Positions 7,386 through 15,590 are shown, counted from the first letter of the stretch. The stretch: DNA of 26,910 nt from CBDHHC01 sp050633205 (GCA_050633205.1 JBOEGA010000153.1:1-26910), one strand, 5' to 3'. Program-made: numbers and translations. Notes: generated by a model from the letters alone, not told the origin.

Positions 7386-8660
7386 ATGAACACGAATAAT
7401 GAACTCTCCACCCAAATGCAGGCGCTCGGCGAAAATGCAAGAACAGCAGCGCGCATCCTGGCTAAAACCCCCGCAGAAGTTAAAAATAAAGCTTTGCTGA
7501 CTATGGCAGAGGAGTTGCGAAAGCAGACATCATCCATTCTTGAGGCAAATAAAAAAGATATGGAAGCCTCGGAAAAAGCGGGAAAACCTGCCTCGTTTCT
7601 GGATAGGCTGAAGCTCACAGAAGATCGCATAGAAGGAATGGCAAAAGGTCTCGAAGACATTGCCGCTTTGCAGGACCCTGTTGGCGATATCCTTGCAGAA
7701 TGGGATCGCCCGAATGGATTGAATATTCAGCGTGTCCGCGTTCCTCTCGGTGTAATCGGTATTATTTATGAAAGCCGTCCTAACGTAACTGCTGATGCCG
7801 GAGGGCTTTGCCTGAAATCAGGAAATGCAGCAATTCTGCGTGGCGGTTCTGATAGTTTTCATTCCTCCCGAGCTATTGAGACTTGCCTGAAAGCAGGTCT
7901 GAAATCCCAAAACCTGCCAGAGGCAGCAATTCAGATAGTACCAACAACGGACCGCGTTGCAGTCGGTATGATGCTGACTGGCTTGAATGGAAATGTGGAT
8001 GTTATTGTGCCCCGTGGCGGCAAAAGTCTTGTAGCCAGAGTACAGGAAGAGGCCAGAGTTCCGGTCTTTTCTCATCTTGAAGGCATTTGCCATGTATATG
8101 TCGGAGCTGAAGCTGACCTTGAGATGGCGAAAAATATCATTGTAAACGCTAAAATGCGTAGAACAGGTATCTGCGGTTCTGCGGAAACTTTACTTGTAGA
8201 TAGCAAGTGCGCAGAAACGCATCTCACACCTTTAATTAATGCCCTGATTGAAGCAGGTTGCAGCATAAGGGGGGATGATGCGGCGCAGAAAGCTCATGAT
8301 CAGGTCATTCCGGCAGTTGAGGCAGACTGGACCACAGAATATCTCGATGCAATAATTTCGGTAAAGCTGGTTGATGGTGTTGATGACGCAATTGCTCATA
8401 TTAACAATTACGGTTCGCAACACACAGACTGCATCATCACTGAAAATAATGAAACGGCCGCCGCCTTCCTTAACGAAGTAGACAGTGCTATTGTGCTACA
8501 TAACACATCCACACAGTTTGCGGACGGTGGAGAGTTTGGTATGGGCGCTGAAATAGGCATAGCAACAGGCAAAATGCATGCACGCGGCCCCGTAGGAGTA
8601 GAGCAGCTCACCAGCTTTAAATATATTGTGAGAAGCGCAGGTCAGGTTAGGCCCCTATAA
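7386..8660 (+). CDS. proA: Gamma-glutamyl phosphate reductase
   Basis: The product is 424 residues, the normal size. It reduces gamma-glutamyl phosphate with NADPH to glutamate semialdehyde, the second step of proline synthesis. The aldehyde-dehydrogenase-type fold is clear: PLGVIGIIYESRPNVTADAG (about 120-139) in the cofactor domain, VIVPRGGKSL, and the catalytic Cys263 in RRTGICGSAETLL. The C-terminal part has EFGMGAEIGIATGKMHARGP. A GTG at 7374 is in frame, but the ATG at 7386 is preferred because AGGAAGTGG at 7369-7377 is placed for it and too close to the GTG. It starts 20 bases after proB. Confidence 0.97.
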   Translation: MNTNNELSTQMQALGENARTAARILAKTPAEVKNKALLTMAEELRKQTSSILEANKKDMEASEKAGKPASFLDRLKLTEDRIEGMAKGLEDIAALQDPVGDILAEWDRPNGLNIQRVRVPLGVIGIIYESRPNVTADAGGLCLKSGNAAILRGGSDSFHSSRAIETCLKAGLKSQNLPEAAIQIVPTTDRVAVGMMLTGLNGNVDVIVPRGGKSLVARVQEEARVPVFSHLEGICHVYVGAEADLEMAKNIIVNAKMRRTGICGSAETLLVDSKCAETHLTPLINALIEAGCSIRGDDAAQKAHDQVIPAVEADWTTEYLDAIISVKLVDGVDDAIAHINNYGSQHTDCIITENNETAAAFLNEVDSAIVLHNTSTQFADGGEFGMGAEIGIATGKMHARGPVGVEQLTSFKYIVRSAGQVRPL

Positions 8661-8686
8661 TAGAGTATCCGGTAAAGATTAGTATT

Positions 8687-9316
8687 TTGAGTACCCTGCT
8701 GAATTATAATCCTGATAGTAAAATAATTCCCCGCACCCCTTTGGCGATGCGGGGAATGAAAATCGGAATACTGGGGGGCTCCTTCAATCCTCCACATATC
8801 GGACACGGACACATCAGCCTGGTTGCGCTGAAAAGATTAAAGCTGGACCGGGTATGGTGGGTTGTATCTCCCGGTAACCCCCTTAAATCTCATGATGGGC
8901 TCGCCCCGCTCCCACAGCGCATGAAATGGTGTAAAAAACTTTCGTCTCACCCTCGTATTGAAGTCACAGATCTGGAGCAGGTCCGGAAGACTCCTTATAC
9001 CTATGAAACAATGCTTTATCTCAGAGACCGCCACCCTGACATCAGTTTTGTCTGGTTAATGGGAGCAGATAGTCTGGTCAATTTCCACAAATGGAAATGC
9101 TGGGAAGAGTTGGCGTCGCTAGTGCCAATGGCTGTGATTGACAGACCCGGATTCAGGCAGAAAGCTATGTCCTCACGATTCGCAAAATCAGGCAGATTTC
9201 ATCAGATAAAAGAATCACAAGCGCCTCTATTGCCAGATTATTTTGGTGGGAAATGGGCTTACCTTACCTCAAGGCAATACAAAATTTCATCCACTGAAAT
9301 AAGAAATGCTAATTAA
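8687..9316 (+). CDS. nadD: Nicotinate-mononucleotide adenylyltransferase (start uncertain)
   Basis: This enzyme adenylates nicotinate mononucleotide in NAD synthesis. The nucleotidyltransferase signature GGSFNPPHIGH lies at residues 30-40 counted from the TTG at 8687, and the second signature ISSTEIR is almost at the C-terminus, leaving only three residues after it. WLMGADSLVNFHKW is the central family motif. Possible starts are TTG 8687, ATG 8747 and ATG 8756. None has a clear Shine-Dalgarno site, and both ATGs lie at or in a 10-pair hairpin (8726-8757). I give the longest form because alphaproteobacterial NadD often carries a short N-terminal lead of similar pattern before IGILGGSF. It follows proA by 26 bases and ends the cluster. 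Confidence 0.9.
   Translation: MSTLLNYNPDSKIIPRTPLAMRGMKIGILGGSFNPPHIGHGHISLVALKRLKLDRVWWVVSPGNPLKSHDGLAPLPQRMKWCKKLSSHPRIEVTDLEQVRKTPYTYETMLYLRDRHPDISFVWLMGADSLVNFHKWKCWEELASLVPMAVIDRPGFRQKAMSSRFAKSGRFHQIKESQAPLLPDYFGGKWAYLTSRQYKISSTEIRNAN
8726..8757 (+). promoter_or_regulatory. Hairpin over possible nadD start codons
   Basis: ATTCCCCGCA (8726-8735) pairs perfectly with TGCGGGGAAT (8748-8757) around a 12-base loop. The right arm contains most of the ATG at 8747 and two bases of the ATG at 8756. No T-run follows on the plus strand, so it is not an intrinsic terminator for proBA. On the minus strand it is followed by a T-rich stretch, but no minus-strand gene needs it. It may limit translation initiation of nadD. 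Confidence 0.45.
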
Positions 9317-9708
9317 TTACTGCAGTTAGTAAAGTTAAGTAAATTTATATATAAATATCAAGGTGTATACTCGTATTATTTAATGCATATTTTCCTTTTT
9401 CAAGTATAAAAAAGTAAAAAACACTATTTAACTTGCAGTAAAAATGATCAAAACATATAAAAGTACCATGTGTTGATCTGCAGGTATTTCATCATATTCT
9501 TTTGAGATTCTTGTATTTGATCTGTTTTACATAATTATCGTAAGTTTATTAGTTGCGTAAACTGCTATGTAAACCTCGTATCGATTATACGGTAGCCAGT
9601 AGAGTTTCATTTAAGTGAATGGGCTTTCTAAACTGCCAGCAATACATCTTCTTGTTTGTCGGCAGGTTGGAGTGTTGCTAATTGGGGTTCGTATAATGAC
9701 AGATGCAA

Positions 9709-9824
9709 TTAATATCTGCCTTTACAATCAGGACCGGAAGATCGCTTTACTTCTTTTTCGGTTGTCATATGCATCCTCCGCACAAAATCCATTCCACAAT
9801 AGTAAGGCTGTCCTCTCATTTACA
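9709..9824 (-). pseudogene. Possible decayed insertion-sequence end with transposase start (speculative)
   Basis: On the minus strand, a CGGAGG six bases upstream of an ATG at 9768 opens a 19-codon frame reading MTTEKEVKRSSGPDCKGRY. Its first nine residues resemble the start of small helix-turn-helix transposase subunits (TEKEVKRW type) of IS3-like elements, after which similarity stops. Just upstream on that strand, TGTAAATGAGAGGACAGCC (9806-9824 of the plus strand) has the look of a terminal repeat. No matching second end was found in the window. The reading is a guess from memory of such proteins; it could equally be a tiny leader or chance. Confidence 0.22.
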
Positions 9825-9991
9825 GGGGCGGATAGCTGTAGCTGAGTTCGGTTTTGTCACCAGTTTCAGTTGCAGAGTGATTCTTTTAAAAGGGTCAAAA
9901 TGCTGCAATTTAGTCTGCTGACAGGCTTGGCTTTAGAAAGTAAAAGTTAGGCTTAATTCTGAGTATTGGCAGATAAATATAAGTAATATAT

Positions 9992-10035
9992 AGGTTAAAT
10001 AAATAATATTTGATCTTATCTGTAAGATTTAACCT
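9992..10035. promoter_or_regulatory. Interrupted dyad upstream of porin 1
   Basis: AGGTTAAAT (9992-10000) is matched by its exact reverse complement ATTTAACCT (10027-10035). Nested inside is ATCTTA (10013-10018) with TAAGAT (10023-10028), and the two dyads share bases 10027-10028. It lies about 150 bases before the porin start with no T-run after it. A regulator site is possible; no protein can be named. Confidence 0.35.
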
Positions 10036-10125
10036 TTGTTAACTTTAGTAAAATAACAATCAATACAGGTATTGGTTGAGTAGTAACAAAGTAGAGTAAC
10101 ACTGAAAACACGGGCTTTTCTGTCC

Positions 10126-10156
10126 TGCCAACGAGGAGACAGAGGATTCGTTGGTA
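10126..10156 (+). promoter_or_regulatory. 5'UTR hairpin of porin 1, conserved with porin 2
   Basis: TGCCAACGA (10126-10134) pairs with TCGTTGGTA (10148-10156) in nine pairs including one G-U, with a purine-rich 13-base loop that includes GGAG. The stem ends 29 bases before the porin ATG. The porin 2 leader has a stem at the same distance with compensating base changes, which argues that the structure is selected. Confidence 0.55.
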
Positions 10157-10185
10157 AATAGACTTTCCAATAAGGAGTTACGAAA

Positions 10186-11394
10186 ATGATAGGGGCAAAC
10201 AAGAAAAGGCAATTTACAGCTACTGCTTTGGCTGCGCTTGCAGGCATTGGCATGAGCGGTATCGCTTTGTCTTCTGCTTACGCTGGTGGTGACATTGGCG
10301 GAAACTGTTGTGCTGATCTTGAGGAGCGGGTTGCTGAACTTGAAGCAACTACTGCTCGTAAGGGGAACCGCAAAGTTTCTTTAAGGGTATCTGGACAAGT
10401 AAACAAAGCTATTATGCATTGGGACGACTCAGTTGAGAGCGACACTTATGTTGTTGACAATATCAGCTCGGCAAGTCGCTTCAGGTTTGATGGTAATGCG
10501 AAAATCCGCCCGGGCTGGAGCGCTGGTTACGTTGTCGAGCTTGAATTTGATGATGCTGAAAGTAGTGTCGTTAGTCAAAGTAGTGACGATGGTGGGGGCA
10601 CAGCCAATCTGGTTGATCTGCGTCTTTCATACTGGTGGATTAAATCTGACACATACGGAACTCTTTCTGTAGGTCAGCAGGGACATGCTACATACTTAGT
10701 GAACTGGATGGATACATCTGGTACGTTGATTGCTTCTACGCCAGACAAGCGTTTGGTTGGTGGTAGCCTGCAGTTCCGTAACCCTAACAGCAGTGGTGGT
10801 GGTCTTAGTGGTGTGGCAATAGCTACAGTTGCTAACCCTTATGCAGAAGCTCGCGGTGACGTGGTCAAATATGAAACTCCGACCATTCACGGATTTAAAC
10901 TCTCCGCTGCCTGGGGTGAAGATGATGTTGCTGACATTGCTTTGCGCTTCGCACGTAAAATCGGCGAGTTCAAGGTTCTGGCTAGCATTGGCGCCAGTGA
11001 ATCAACCGATGAGGGTGCTGATTATGACCAGATAACAGGTGCTGTTAGCTTGTTCCACATCCCTACCGGATTGAATGTCTCTTTTGCAGCAGGTGACAGA
11101 GATACTGTTGCTACACCTACTCTGGATCAGACTTTCTACCACGTTAAAGCAGGTCTATATAGAAAATACAATGCTTTAGGCGCTACTGCAATCGCATTCG
11201 AATACTACAGTCAGGATGAGCATGCAGCCGCTGGTGGTGAGTATGAGCAATGGGGTGTGCACCTGGTTCAGAATATTGATGCAGCAGCAATGCAGTTGTA
11301 TATGACATTCTCAAACCACGAATATAGCACGACTGCTCAGCCAAACTATCAGGATATTGATATCTTCATGGCTGGTGGCCGTATCAAATTCTAA
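10186..11394 (+). CDS. Alphaproteobacterial outer-membrane porin (porin 1)
   Basis: The product is 402 residues. Residues 1-33 are a signal peptide ending SSAYA, with cleavage expected before GGDIGG. The mature start has a Cys-Cys pair and a short heptad-like helix (ADLEERVAELEATTARKG) leading into KVSLRVSGQVNKAIMHWDD, the first beta strand. This beginning is typical of alphaproteobacterial general porins. The rest is an alternating beta-barrel pattern ending in Phe (GGRIKF), as porins do for BAM recognition. It is paralogous to the gene at 17790-18983: 34 residues after the signal peptide are identical and VQNIDAAAMQLY is shared near the end, while the middle (loops) differs. TAAGGAG lies eight bases before the ATG. 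A strong terminator follows, so it is probably monocistronic. Substrate selectivity is unknown. Confidence 0.92.
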   Translation: MIGANKKRQFTATALAALAGIGMSGIALSSAYAGGDIGGNCCADLEERVAELEATTARKGNRKVSLRVSGQVNKAIMHWDDSVESDTYVVDNISSASRFRFDGNAKIRPGWSAGYVVELEFDDAESSVVSQSSDDGGGTANLVDLRLSYWWIKSDTYGTLSVGQQGHATYLVNWMDTSGTLIASTPDKRLVGGSLQFRNPNSSGGGLSGVAIATVANPYAEARGDVVKYETPTIHGFKLSAAWGEDDVADIALRFARKIGEFKVLASIGASESTDEGADYDQITGAVSLFHIPTGLNVSFAAGDRDTVATPTLDQTFYHVKAGLYRKYNALGATAIAFEYYSQDEHAAAGGEYEQWGVHLVQNIDAAAMQLYMTFSNHEYSTTAQPNYQDIDIFMAGGRIKF

Positions 11395-11423
11395 TAAATT
11401 TGGTACATGCTGAACAACTTCAG

Positions 11424-11453
11424 AAAGCCCTTTGCGAAAGCAAAGGGCTTTTT
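11424..11453 (+). terminator. Rho-independent terminator of porin 1
   Basis: AAAGCCCTTTGC (11424-11435) pairs perfectly with GCAAAGGGCTTT (11440-11451) around a GAAA tetraloop, followed by further T to 11453. A 12-pair stem with a GNRA loop is a very strong intrinsic terminator. Confidence 0.93.
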
Positions 11454-11633
11454 GCTGTTTGGCAGCAAGTACCGGAAATTAAACATGAAAGCAGAAATAG
11501 AATAAGCTATTGCCAAATTAGTATTATACATATTATTCTGATCATTACGAATGCCAATGTTTTAATTGATACTACACAACATTTGTTTTCGTAACTCATT
11601 CATATATATAGTAAAAAGGACTGCCGGTAAAAA

Positions 11634-12038
11634 ATGATCACATCCGCTGAGGGGGTCAGTGATGATTCTCCTGCATCTGAGAATTCGCAAGAACAGGAAG
11701 AAGTCAACGATTTGGTGACTTTGATTAAAAATTGCCTTGATGATGCAAAAGCTGAGAATGTTGTATCAATTGATCTGCAAGGGAAAACCGCAATTGGTGA
11801 TGTGATGATTATTGCATCAGGGCGATCTCATAGACACGTCGGTGCAATTGCAGACCAGCTTGTAAAAAAACTCAAATCTAAAGGACTGGGTAAGGCACAT
11901 GTTGAGGGGCTTCCTCATTGCGACTGGGTTTTAATTGACGCCGGGGATGCTATTGTCCACTTGTTCAGACCTGAAGTAAGAGAATTTTATAATCTCGAAA
12001 AAATTTGGTCTGCTGATCACCCGGCAGGAAACGAATAG
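11634..12038 (+). CDS. rsfS: Ribosomal silencing factor RsfS
   Basis: The product is 134 residues, at the longer end for the family because of a low-complexity acidic/Ser N-terminus of about 24 residues. The RsfS (Iojap/YbeB) core begins VTLIKNCLDDAKAENVVSIDL and includes GDVMIIASGRSHRHVGAIAD, HVEGLPHCDWVLIDAGDAIVHLF and REFYNLEKIW, all family hallmarks. RsfS binds L14 on the 50S subunit and blocks subunit joining when nutrients are short. The ATG at 11634 has only a distant AAGGA (about 13 bases away), so initiation may be weak. It is next to rlmH, the usual partner. Its customary neighbour nadD is separated here by the porin insertion. Confidence 0.96.
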   Translation: MITSAEGVSDDSPASENSQEQEEVNDLVTLIKNCLDDAKAENVVSIDLQGKTAIGDVMIIASGRSHRHVGAIADQLVKKLKSKGLGKAHVEGLPHCDWVLIDAGDAIVHLFRPEVREFYNLEKIWSADHPAGNE

Positions 12039-12091
12039 GCTGGCTTCTGGATCATTAATAAATCATCGGTCCAGAACAGGCAGTTTAAGTT

Positions 12092-12574
12092 ATGAATCTG
12101 AAGATAGCAGCAATCGGAAAATTAAAGCCCGGTCCTGAACGGCAGCTCTTTGATAAATATATGGAGCGGGCCTTGTCTGCTGGTCGTTCCCATCACTTTT
12201 CTATTCAGGAAACAATGGAGTTTCCTGAGAGTAAGGCGCAAAGTTCAGATGAAAGAAAGAAGCAGGAAGGAGATTTGCTGATTGATAAAATTGGCAAAGA
12301 CTACTCCCTGATACTTCTTGACGAGAAAGGTAAAAACCTTTCAAGCAGACAGTTCTCATCAAAACTTCAATCATACAGAGACGATGGCCTCCCGGGCCTT
12401 TGCTTTGTTATTGGCGGTCCTGACGGCCTCTCACCACATATTAAAAAATCGGCAGCCATGACAATCTCTCTTGGATTGATGACATTACCGCATGGGCTCG
12501 CCAGAATTGTCCTGGCCGAGCAGATCTACCGGTCAATAGCAATAATCAGTGGACATCCTTACCATAGGGATTAG
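12092..12574 (+). CDS. rlmH: 23S rRNA (pseudouridine-1915-N3)-methyltransferase RlmH
   Basis: The product is 160 residues, the usual size. It is a SPOUT-class enzyme that methylates pseudouridine 1915 in helix 69 of 23S rRNA on assembled ribosomes, using S-adenosylmethionine. The family start MNLKIAAIGKLKPGPE, the knot glycines FVIGGPDGLS and the C-terminal HGLARIVLAEQIYR ... GHPYHRD are all present and intact. It follows rsfS by 53 bases. That gap can form a hairpin between TTCTGGATC (12045-12053) and GGTCCAGAA (12068-12076), with one G-U pair, just upstream of the start. The pair rsfS-rlmH is conserved across bacteria. Confidence 0.97.
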   Translation: MNLKIAAIGKLKPGPERQLFDKYMERALSAGRSHHFSIQETMEFPESKAQSSDERKKQEGDLLIDKIGKDYSLILLDEKGKNLSSRQFSSKLQSYRDDGLPGLCFVIGGPDGLSPHIKKSAAMTISLGLMTLPHGLARIVLAEQIYRSIAIISGHPYHRD

Positions 12575-12585
12575 ACCAGTTCATC

Positions 12586-12607
12586 TGCATCACAGGAAAC
12601 TGATGCA
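12586..12607 (+). other. Hairpin downstream of rlmH
   Basis: TGCATCA (12586-12592) pairs perfectly with TGATGCA (12601-12607) around an eight-base loop. The following bases are T-rich but not a clean T-run, so it is at best a weak terminator for rsfS-rlmH. Confidence 0.35.
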
Positions 12608-12788
12608 ACAGGTTTATTAAATACTTGCTTTTTAAGTGACTTTAAGCGTTGCATGATTCCTGGCACATAAGTAAAAAAGGCGATGATAAAAGATTTATCG
12701 AGACATCCTTGGAAGACATATTGTATACCTATTTACATGATTAATGAGAAAAAAATTAATGCTCGATATTCAAAGGTGGTGTTTGAGT

Positions 12789-14144
12789 ATGTTTGACCTG
12801 AGAAGTTCTTCTGGTGTATTTCGCCGGGGTTGGTTTGCTATAGTAATTCTGGTTTTGGCTGCGGGTTTGCCTGCAACTGCCTCTGCTCAGAATTCCAACA
12901 ACGGAGTTAGCAAGGAGAGCCTGCAGGAAGCTAGAGACAAGTTTGACAAATTAAGAGAAAAATTTGATCAGACAAATGAAAAAAAACAAAATATCTCAAC
13001 AAATATCAGTTCTCTGGAAAAAGACCGACGTGATCTCAACAGGCATCTGGTTGAGACAGGTGCAAAAGTTAAAAACATTGAAAAAGCACTGTCTGCTGTG
13101 GAAAGAAAGCTTGGTAAATTATCTGTACGTGAACAGCGTATTAAGCGTTCAATGGCAAAGCGGCATGAGGTAATTGCCGCGCTTTTATCTGTCATGCAGC
13201 GTATGGGACGTCAGCCTCCCCCTGTCATGGCAACCCATAGAGATGATGCTTTGAAGATGGTTCGCAGTGCCATGCTGCTATCCTCCGTCATTCCGAAATT
13301 AAGTAAGGAGCTAAAGGAAACCTCTTCTGAATTATCCAAACTGGTAAGTGTCGTAACGGAAACAAAACAGAGTGCATTGACACTACGTCAGGAGACTATA
13401 AACCTGAAAACTCAGAGAGATAGAGTAAAAAAGCTTCTGAATGCAAAGAGAACAAGAATACTATCTCAACAGAATGAATTAAAGCAGGTTCAGGCAGCCG
13501 CAAAAGCATACTCAAGAAATGCACAAAATCTAGGACAACTGATAGCGAAGCTTGACCAGAATGTTTCCCGGACAATGGGAATTGATAAATATGAAAAAGA
13601 AGTCAGGCGCGGTAAAAAGGGAATTAGTAGGGTTGACCCCAAAACAGGTCAGAAAGTGCGTCTGGTTCCGGGAAAGAAAACAAGAGTAACGTCACTTATC
13701 AATCCTGGGCGTATAAAACCTGCTTTGGCTTTCTCTAGAGCACAAGGTCTGCTACCATTGCCTGTTTCAGGTTCAAAAGTTAAAAAATATGGCGATACTA
13801 ATGATTATGGTAGTACTTCTAAAGGTCTTTTGCTTGGAACTAGAAATAACGCTCAAGTAACGTCTCCTTGTGATGGTTGGGTCTTGTACGCAGGCCGCTT
13901 CAGAAGCTATGGTCAGTTACTTATTATTAACGCTGGTGAGGGATATCATATTCTTTTGGCCGGTATGGGTAAAATAGATGTGTCTACAGGCCAGTTTGTC
14001 CTGGCAGGTGAACCTATTGCTTCAATGGGGGCGCAGAGATTACAGGCTATTGATGCTAAACAGGGGTACGATCAGACCCTATATATTGAGTTTCGTAAAA
14101 ATGAACGCCCGATAAATCCGGACCCATGGTGGGCCGAAGGGTAA
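12789..14144 (+). CDS. EnvC-like murein hydrolase activator with degenerate LytM domain
   Basis: The product is 451 residues and exported: a signal peptide with hydrophobic core AIVILVLAAGLPATASA ends at about residue 33. A long coiled coil follows (about 45-265), then a C-terminal LytM/peptidase M23-type domain (about 320-445). The zinc ligands are lost: the HxGxD position reads around STSKGLLLGT (about 342-351), and the HxH position reads HILLAGM (387-393). That pattern is known from EnvC, which activates periplasmic amidases at division rather than cutting peptidoglycan itself, and I infer the same role. An ATG at 12744 is in frame without a ribosome site; ATG 12789 has AGGTGGT eight bases upstream. 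The Ctp protease gene follows after 17 bases, as in many Alphaproteobacteria. Confidence 0.88.
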   Translation: MFDLRSSSGVFRRGWFAIVILVLAAGLPATASAQNSNNGVSKESLQEARDKFDKLREKFDQTNEKKQNISTNISSLEKDRRDLNRHLVETGAKVKNIEKALSAVERKLGKLSVREQRIKRSMAKRHEVIAALLSVMQRMGRQPPPVMATHRDDALKMVRSAMLLSSVIPKLSKELKETSSELSKLVSVVTETKQSALTLRQETINLKTQRDRVKKLLNAKRTRILSQQNELKQVQAAAKAYSRNAQNLGQLIAKLDQNVSRTMGIDKYEKEVRRGKKGISRVDPKTGQKVRLVPGKKTRVTSLINPGRIKPALAFSRAQGLLPLPVSGSKVKKYGDTNDYGSTSKGLLLGTRNNAQVTSPCDGWVLYAGRFRSYGQLLIINAGEGYHILLAGMGKIDVSTGQFVLAGEPIASMGAQRLQAIDAKQGYDQTLYIEFRKNERPINPDPWWAEG

Positions 14145-14161
14145 AGGAAGGCACAAGGATA

Positions 14162-15523
14162 ATGCGGAAATCCGAATTTGCGCTCTGGATACTTTTAATA
14201 TTTGCTGCATTTGGAGCTGGTAATCTAACTAAGGATTTGTGGAACGGTCAATCTTCAGCTGCCGATAAGATTGCTGAAAAGACCAAGAGCGAAAATCAAA
14301 AGTTATATAAGCTGTTAAACCTTTTTGGTGATGTGCTGGAACGTGTCAAAGCCGATTATGTTGAAAAGCCTGACGACAACACTTTGATTGAGTCCGCCAT
14401 TAATGGCATGTTGACCTCTCTTGATCCGCATTCTGCATATTTGAATTCTAAGCATTTCAAGGACATGCAGGTTCAGACCACAGGCCAGTTTGGTGGTTTG
14501 GGTATTGAAGTCACAATGGAAAAAGGCGTTGTCAAGGTCGTTTCTCCTATTGAGGGTACTCCGGCAGAGAAGGCCGGCCTGATGTCCGGTGATTACATTA
14601 CCCACCTGGATGGAGAGTCAATTTCAGGACTGACTCTTGAAAAAGCAGTCGAGAAAATGCGCGGTCGTGTAAAAACACCAATCGTATTGACTGTTATCCG
14701 TAAAGGAAAAGATGATTCCTTCGACGTCAAAATATATAGAGATGTCATTCGTATAAACCCTGTTAAATCAAGGGCAGAAGGCGAAATTGCATATATCCGT
14801 GTAACTCAGTTTAACGAACAGACACATGCTAACCTTAAGACTGCAATTGCAAAACTGAAAAAGGAAATTGGCAGTAATCTCAAAGGTTTTGTTATTGACT
14901 TGAGAAACAATCCAGGTGGCCTTCTCGATCAGGCTGTAGCCGTGTCAGATACTTTTCTTGAAAAAGGTATCATTGTTGTGACGCGCGGCAGACGAGAGAG
15001 CGAAACCAAACAGGAAAATGCCAAAAAGGGTGATTTGACTGATGGCAAGAAGATTGTAGTTCTTATTAATGGTGGATCTGCATCTGCTTCCGAAATTGTG
15101 GCCGGCGCTTTGAAGGACCATGATAGAGCAACAATCATTGGTACTCGCTCTTTTGGTAAAGGCTCTGTTCAGACAATTATCCCGTTGGGATCAAGTGGTG
15201 CTCTCAGATTGACAACAGCCCGTTACTACACTCCAAAAAGAGAGTCGATTCAGGCTAAAGGCATTGTTCCAACAATTGTAGTTGAGCAGGAACTGCCTGA
15301 AGAACTTAAAAAGAAAGTTCGTAAGCCGGGCGGGGAAGCAAGTCTGCGTGGTCACCTGAAAAGCGAAGGCGGTAAGGAAAGCTCCGGTTCTTCAAGCTTT
15401 GTGCCTAAAGAAAAGGAAAAGGACACCCAGCTTCAATACGCATTGAAACTGTTGCGTGGAACTTTAAAAGCTGAAGATACTGCATCAAAAGATACTAAAA
15501 AAGAAGAAGTATCAAAGAACTAG
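14162..15523 (+). CDS. Carboxy-terminal processing serine protease (S41 family)
   Basis: The product is 453 residues. An N-terminal hydrophobic segment (about 5-22) targets it to the periplasm, probably as a signal anchor. A PDZ domain covers about residues 105-185 (GGLGIEVTMEKGVVKVVSPI, GLMSGDYITHLDG). The S41 core contains VIDLRNNPGGLLDQAV and the catalytic Ser308 in GGSASASE, with Lys333 and Gln337 in FGKGSVQ. The Ser-Lys spacing of 25 matches E. coli Prc. The last 75 residues are Lys/Glu/Ser-rich. Such proteases trim C-termini of periplasmic proteins, including peptidoglycan hydrolases, which fits the EnvC-like gene upstream. The frame opens at 14126, but the ATG at 14162 precedes the hydrophobic segment and has AAGGAAGG ten bases before it. 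Confidence 0.94.
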   Translation: MRKSEFALWILLIFAAFGAGNLTKDLWNGQSSAADKIAEKTKSENQKLYKLLNLFGDVLERVKADYVEKPDDNTLIESAINGMLTSLDPHSAYLNSKHFKDMQVQTTGQFGGLGIEVTMEKGVVKVVSPIEGTPAEKAGLMSGDYITHLDGESISGLTLEKAVEKMRGRVKTPIVLTVIRKGKDDSFDVKIYRDVIRINPVKSRAEGEIAYIRVTQFNEQTHANLKTAIAKLKKEIGSNLKGFVIDLRNNPGGLLDQAVAVSDTFLEKGIIVVTRGRRESETKQENAKKGDLTDGKKIVVLINGGSASASEIVAGALKDHDRATIIGTRSFGKGSVQTIIPLGSSGALRLTTARYYTPKRESIQAKGIVPTIVVEQELPEELKKKVRKPGGEASLRGHLKSEGGKESSGSSSFVPKEKEKDTQLQYALKLLRGTLKAEDTASKDTKKEEVSKN

Positions 15524-15561
15524 GACTTCTGCTGATAGAGATCAGTATGAAGGAAAAATAC

Positions 15562-15590
15562 ACTGCGGCGGAATATGCCCCCGCCGCAGT
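15562..15590 (+). other. GC-rich hairpin between ctp and the deacetylase-like gene
   Basis: ACTGCGGCGG (15562-15571) pairs perfectly with CCGCCGCAGT (15581-15590) around a nine-base loop. It is very stable, but CCAATATTTG follows rather than a T-run. It could act as a 3'-end stabiliser or an inefficient terminator of the envC-ctp transcript. Confidence 0.5.

Larger units (their letters stand above)
9317..10185. other. 869-base AT-rich intergenic region between nadD and porin 1
   Basis: I support no intact gene here. 9317-9600 is very AT-rich with no structure I trust. 9600-9940 is less AT-rich and contains a possible insertion-sequence remnant on the minus strand (9709-9824). 9992-10035 holds a dyad. 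10126-10156 holds a hairpin in the porin leader. Short plus-strand frames at 9615-9845 and 9703-9921 overlap one another, have poor ribosome sites and resemble nothing I know. In other Alphaproteobacteria nadD and rsfS are usually neighbours, so this region and porin 1 look like an insertion into a conserved cluster. Confidence 0.6.

Noticed and set aside
9615..9921. Short plus-strand open frames in the nadD-porin gap
   Set aside because: Two overlapping frames, weak ribosome sites and no recognisable protein; treated as intergenic.
15562..15590. Intrinsic terminator after the ctp gene
   Set aside because: The stem is perfect but no T-run follows, so it is listed only as a hairpin.
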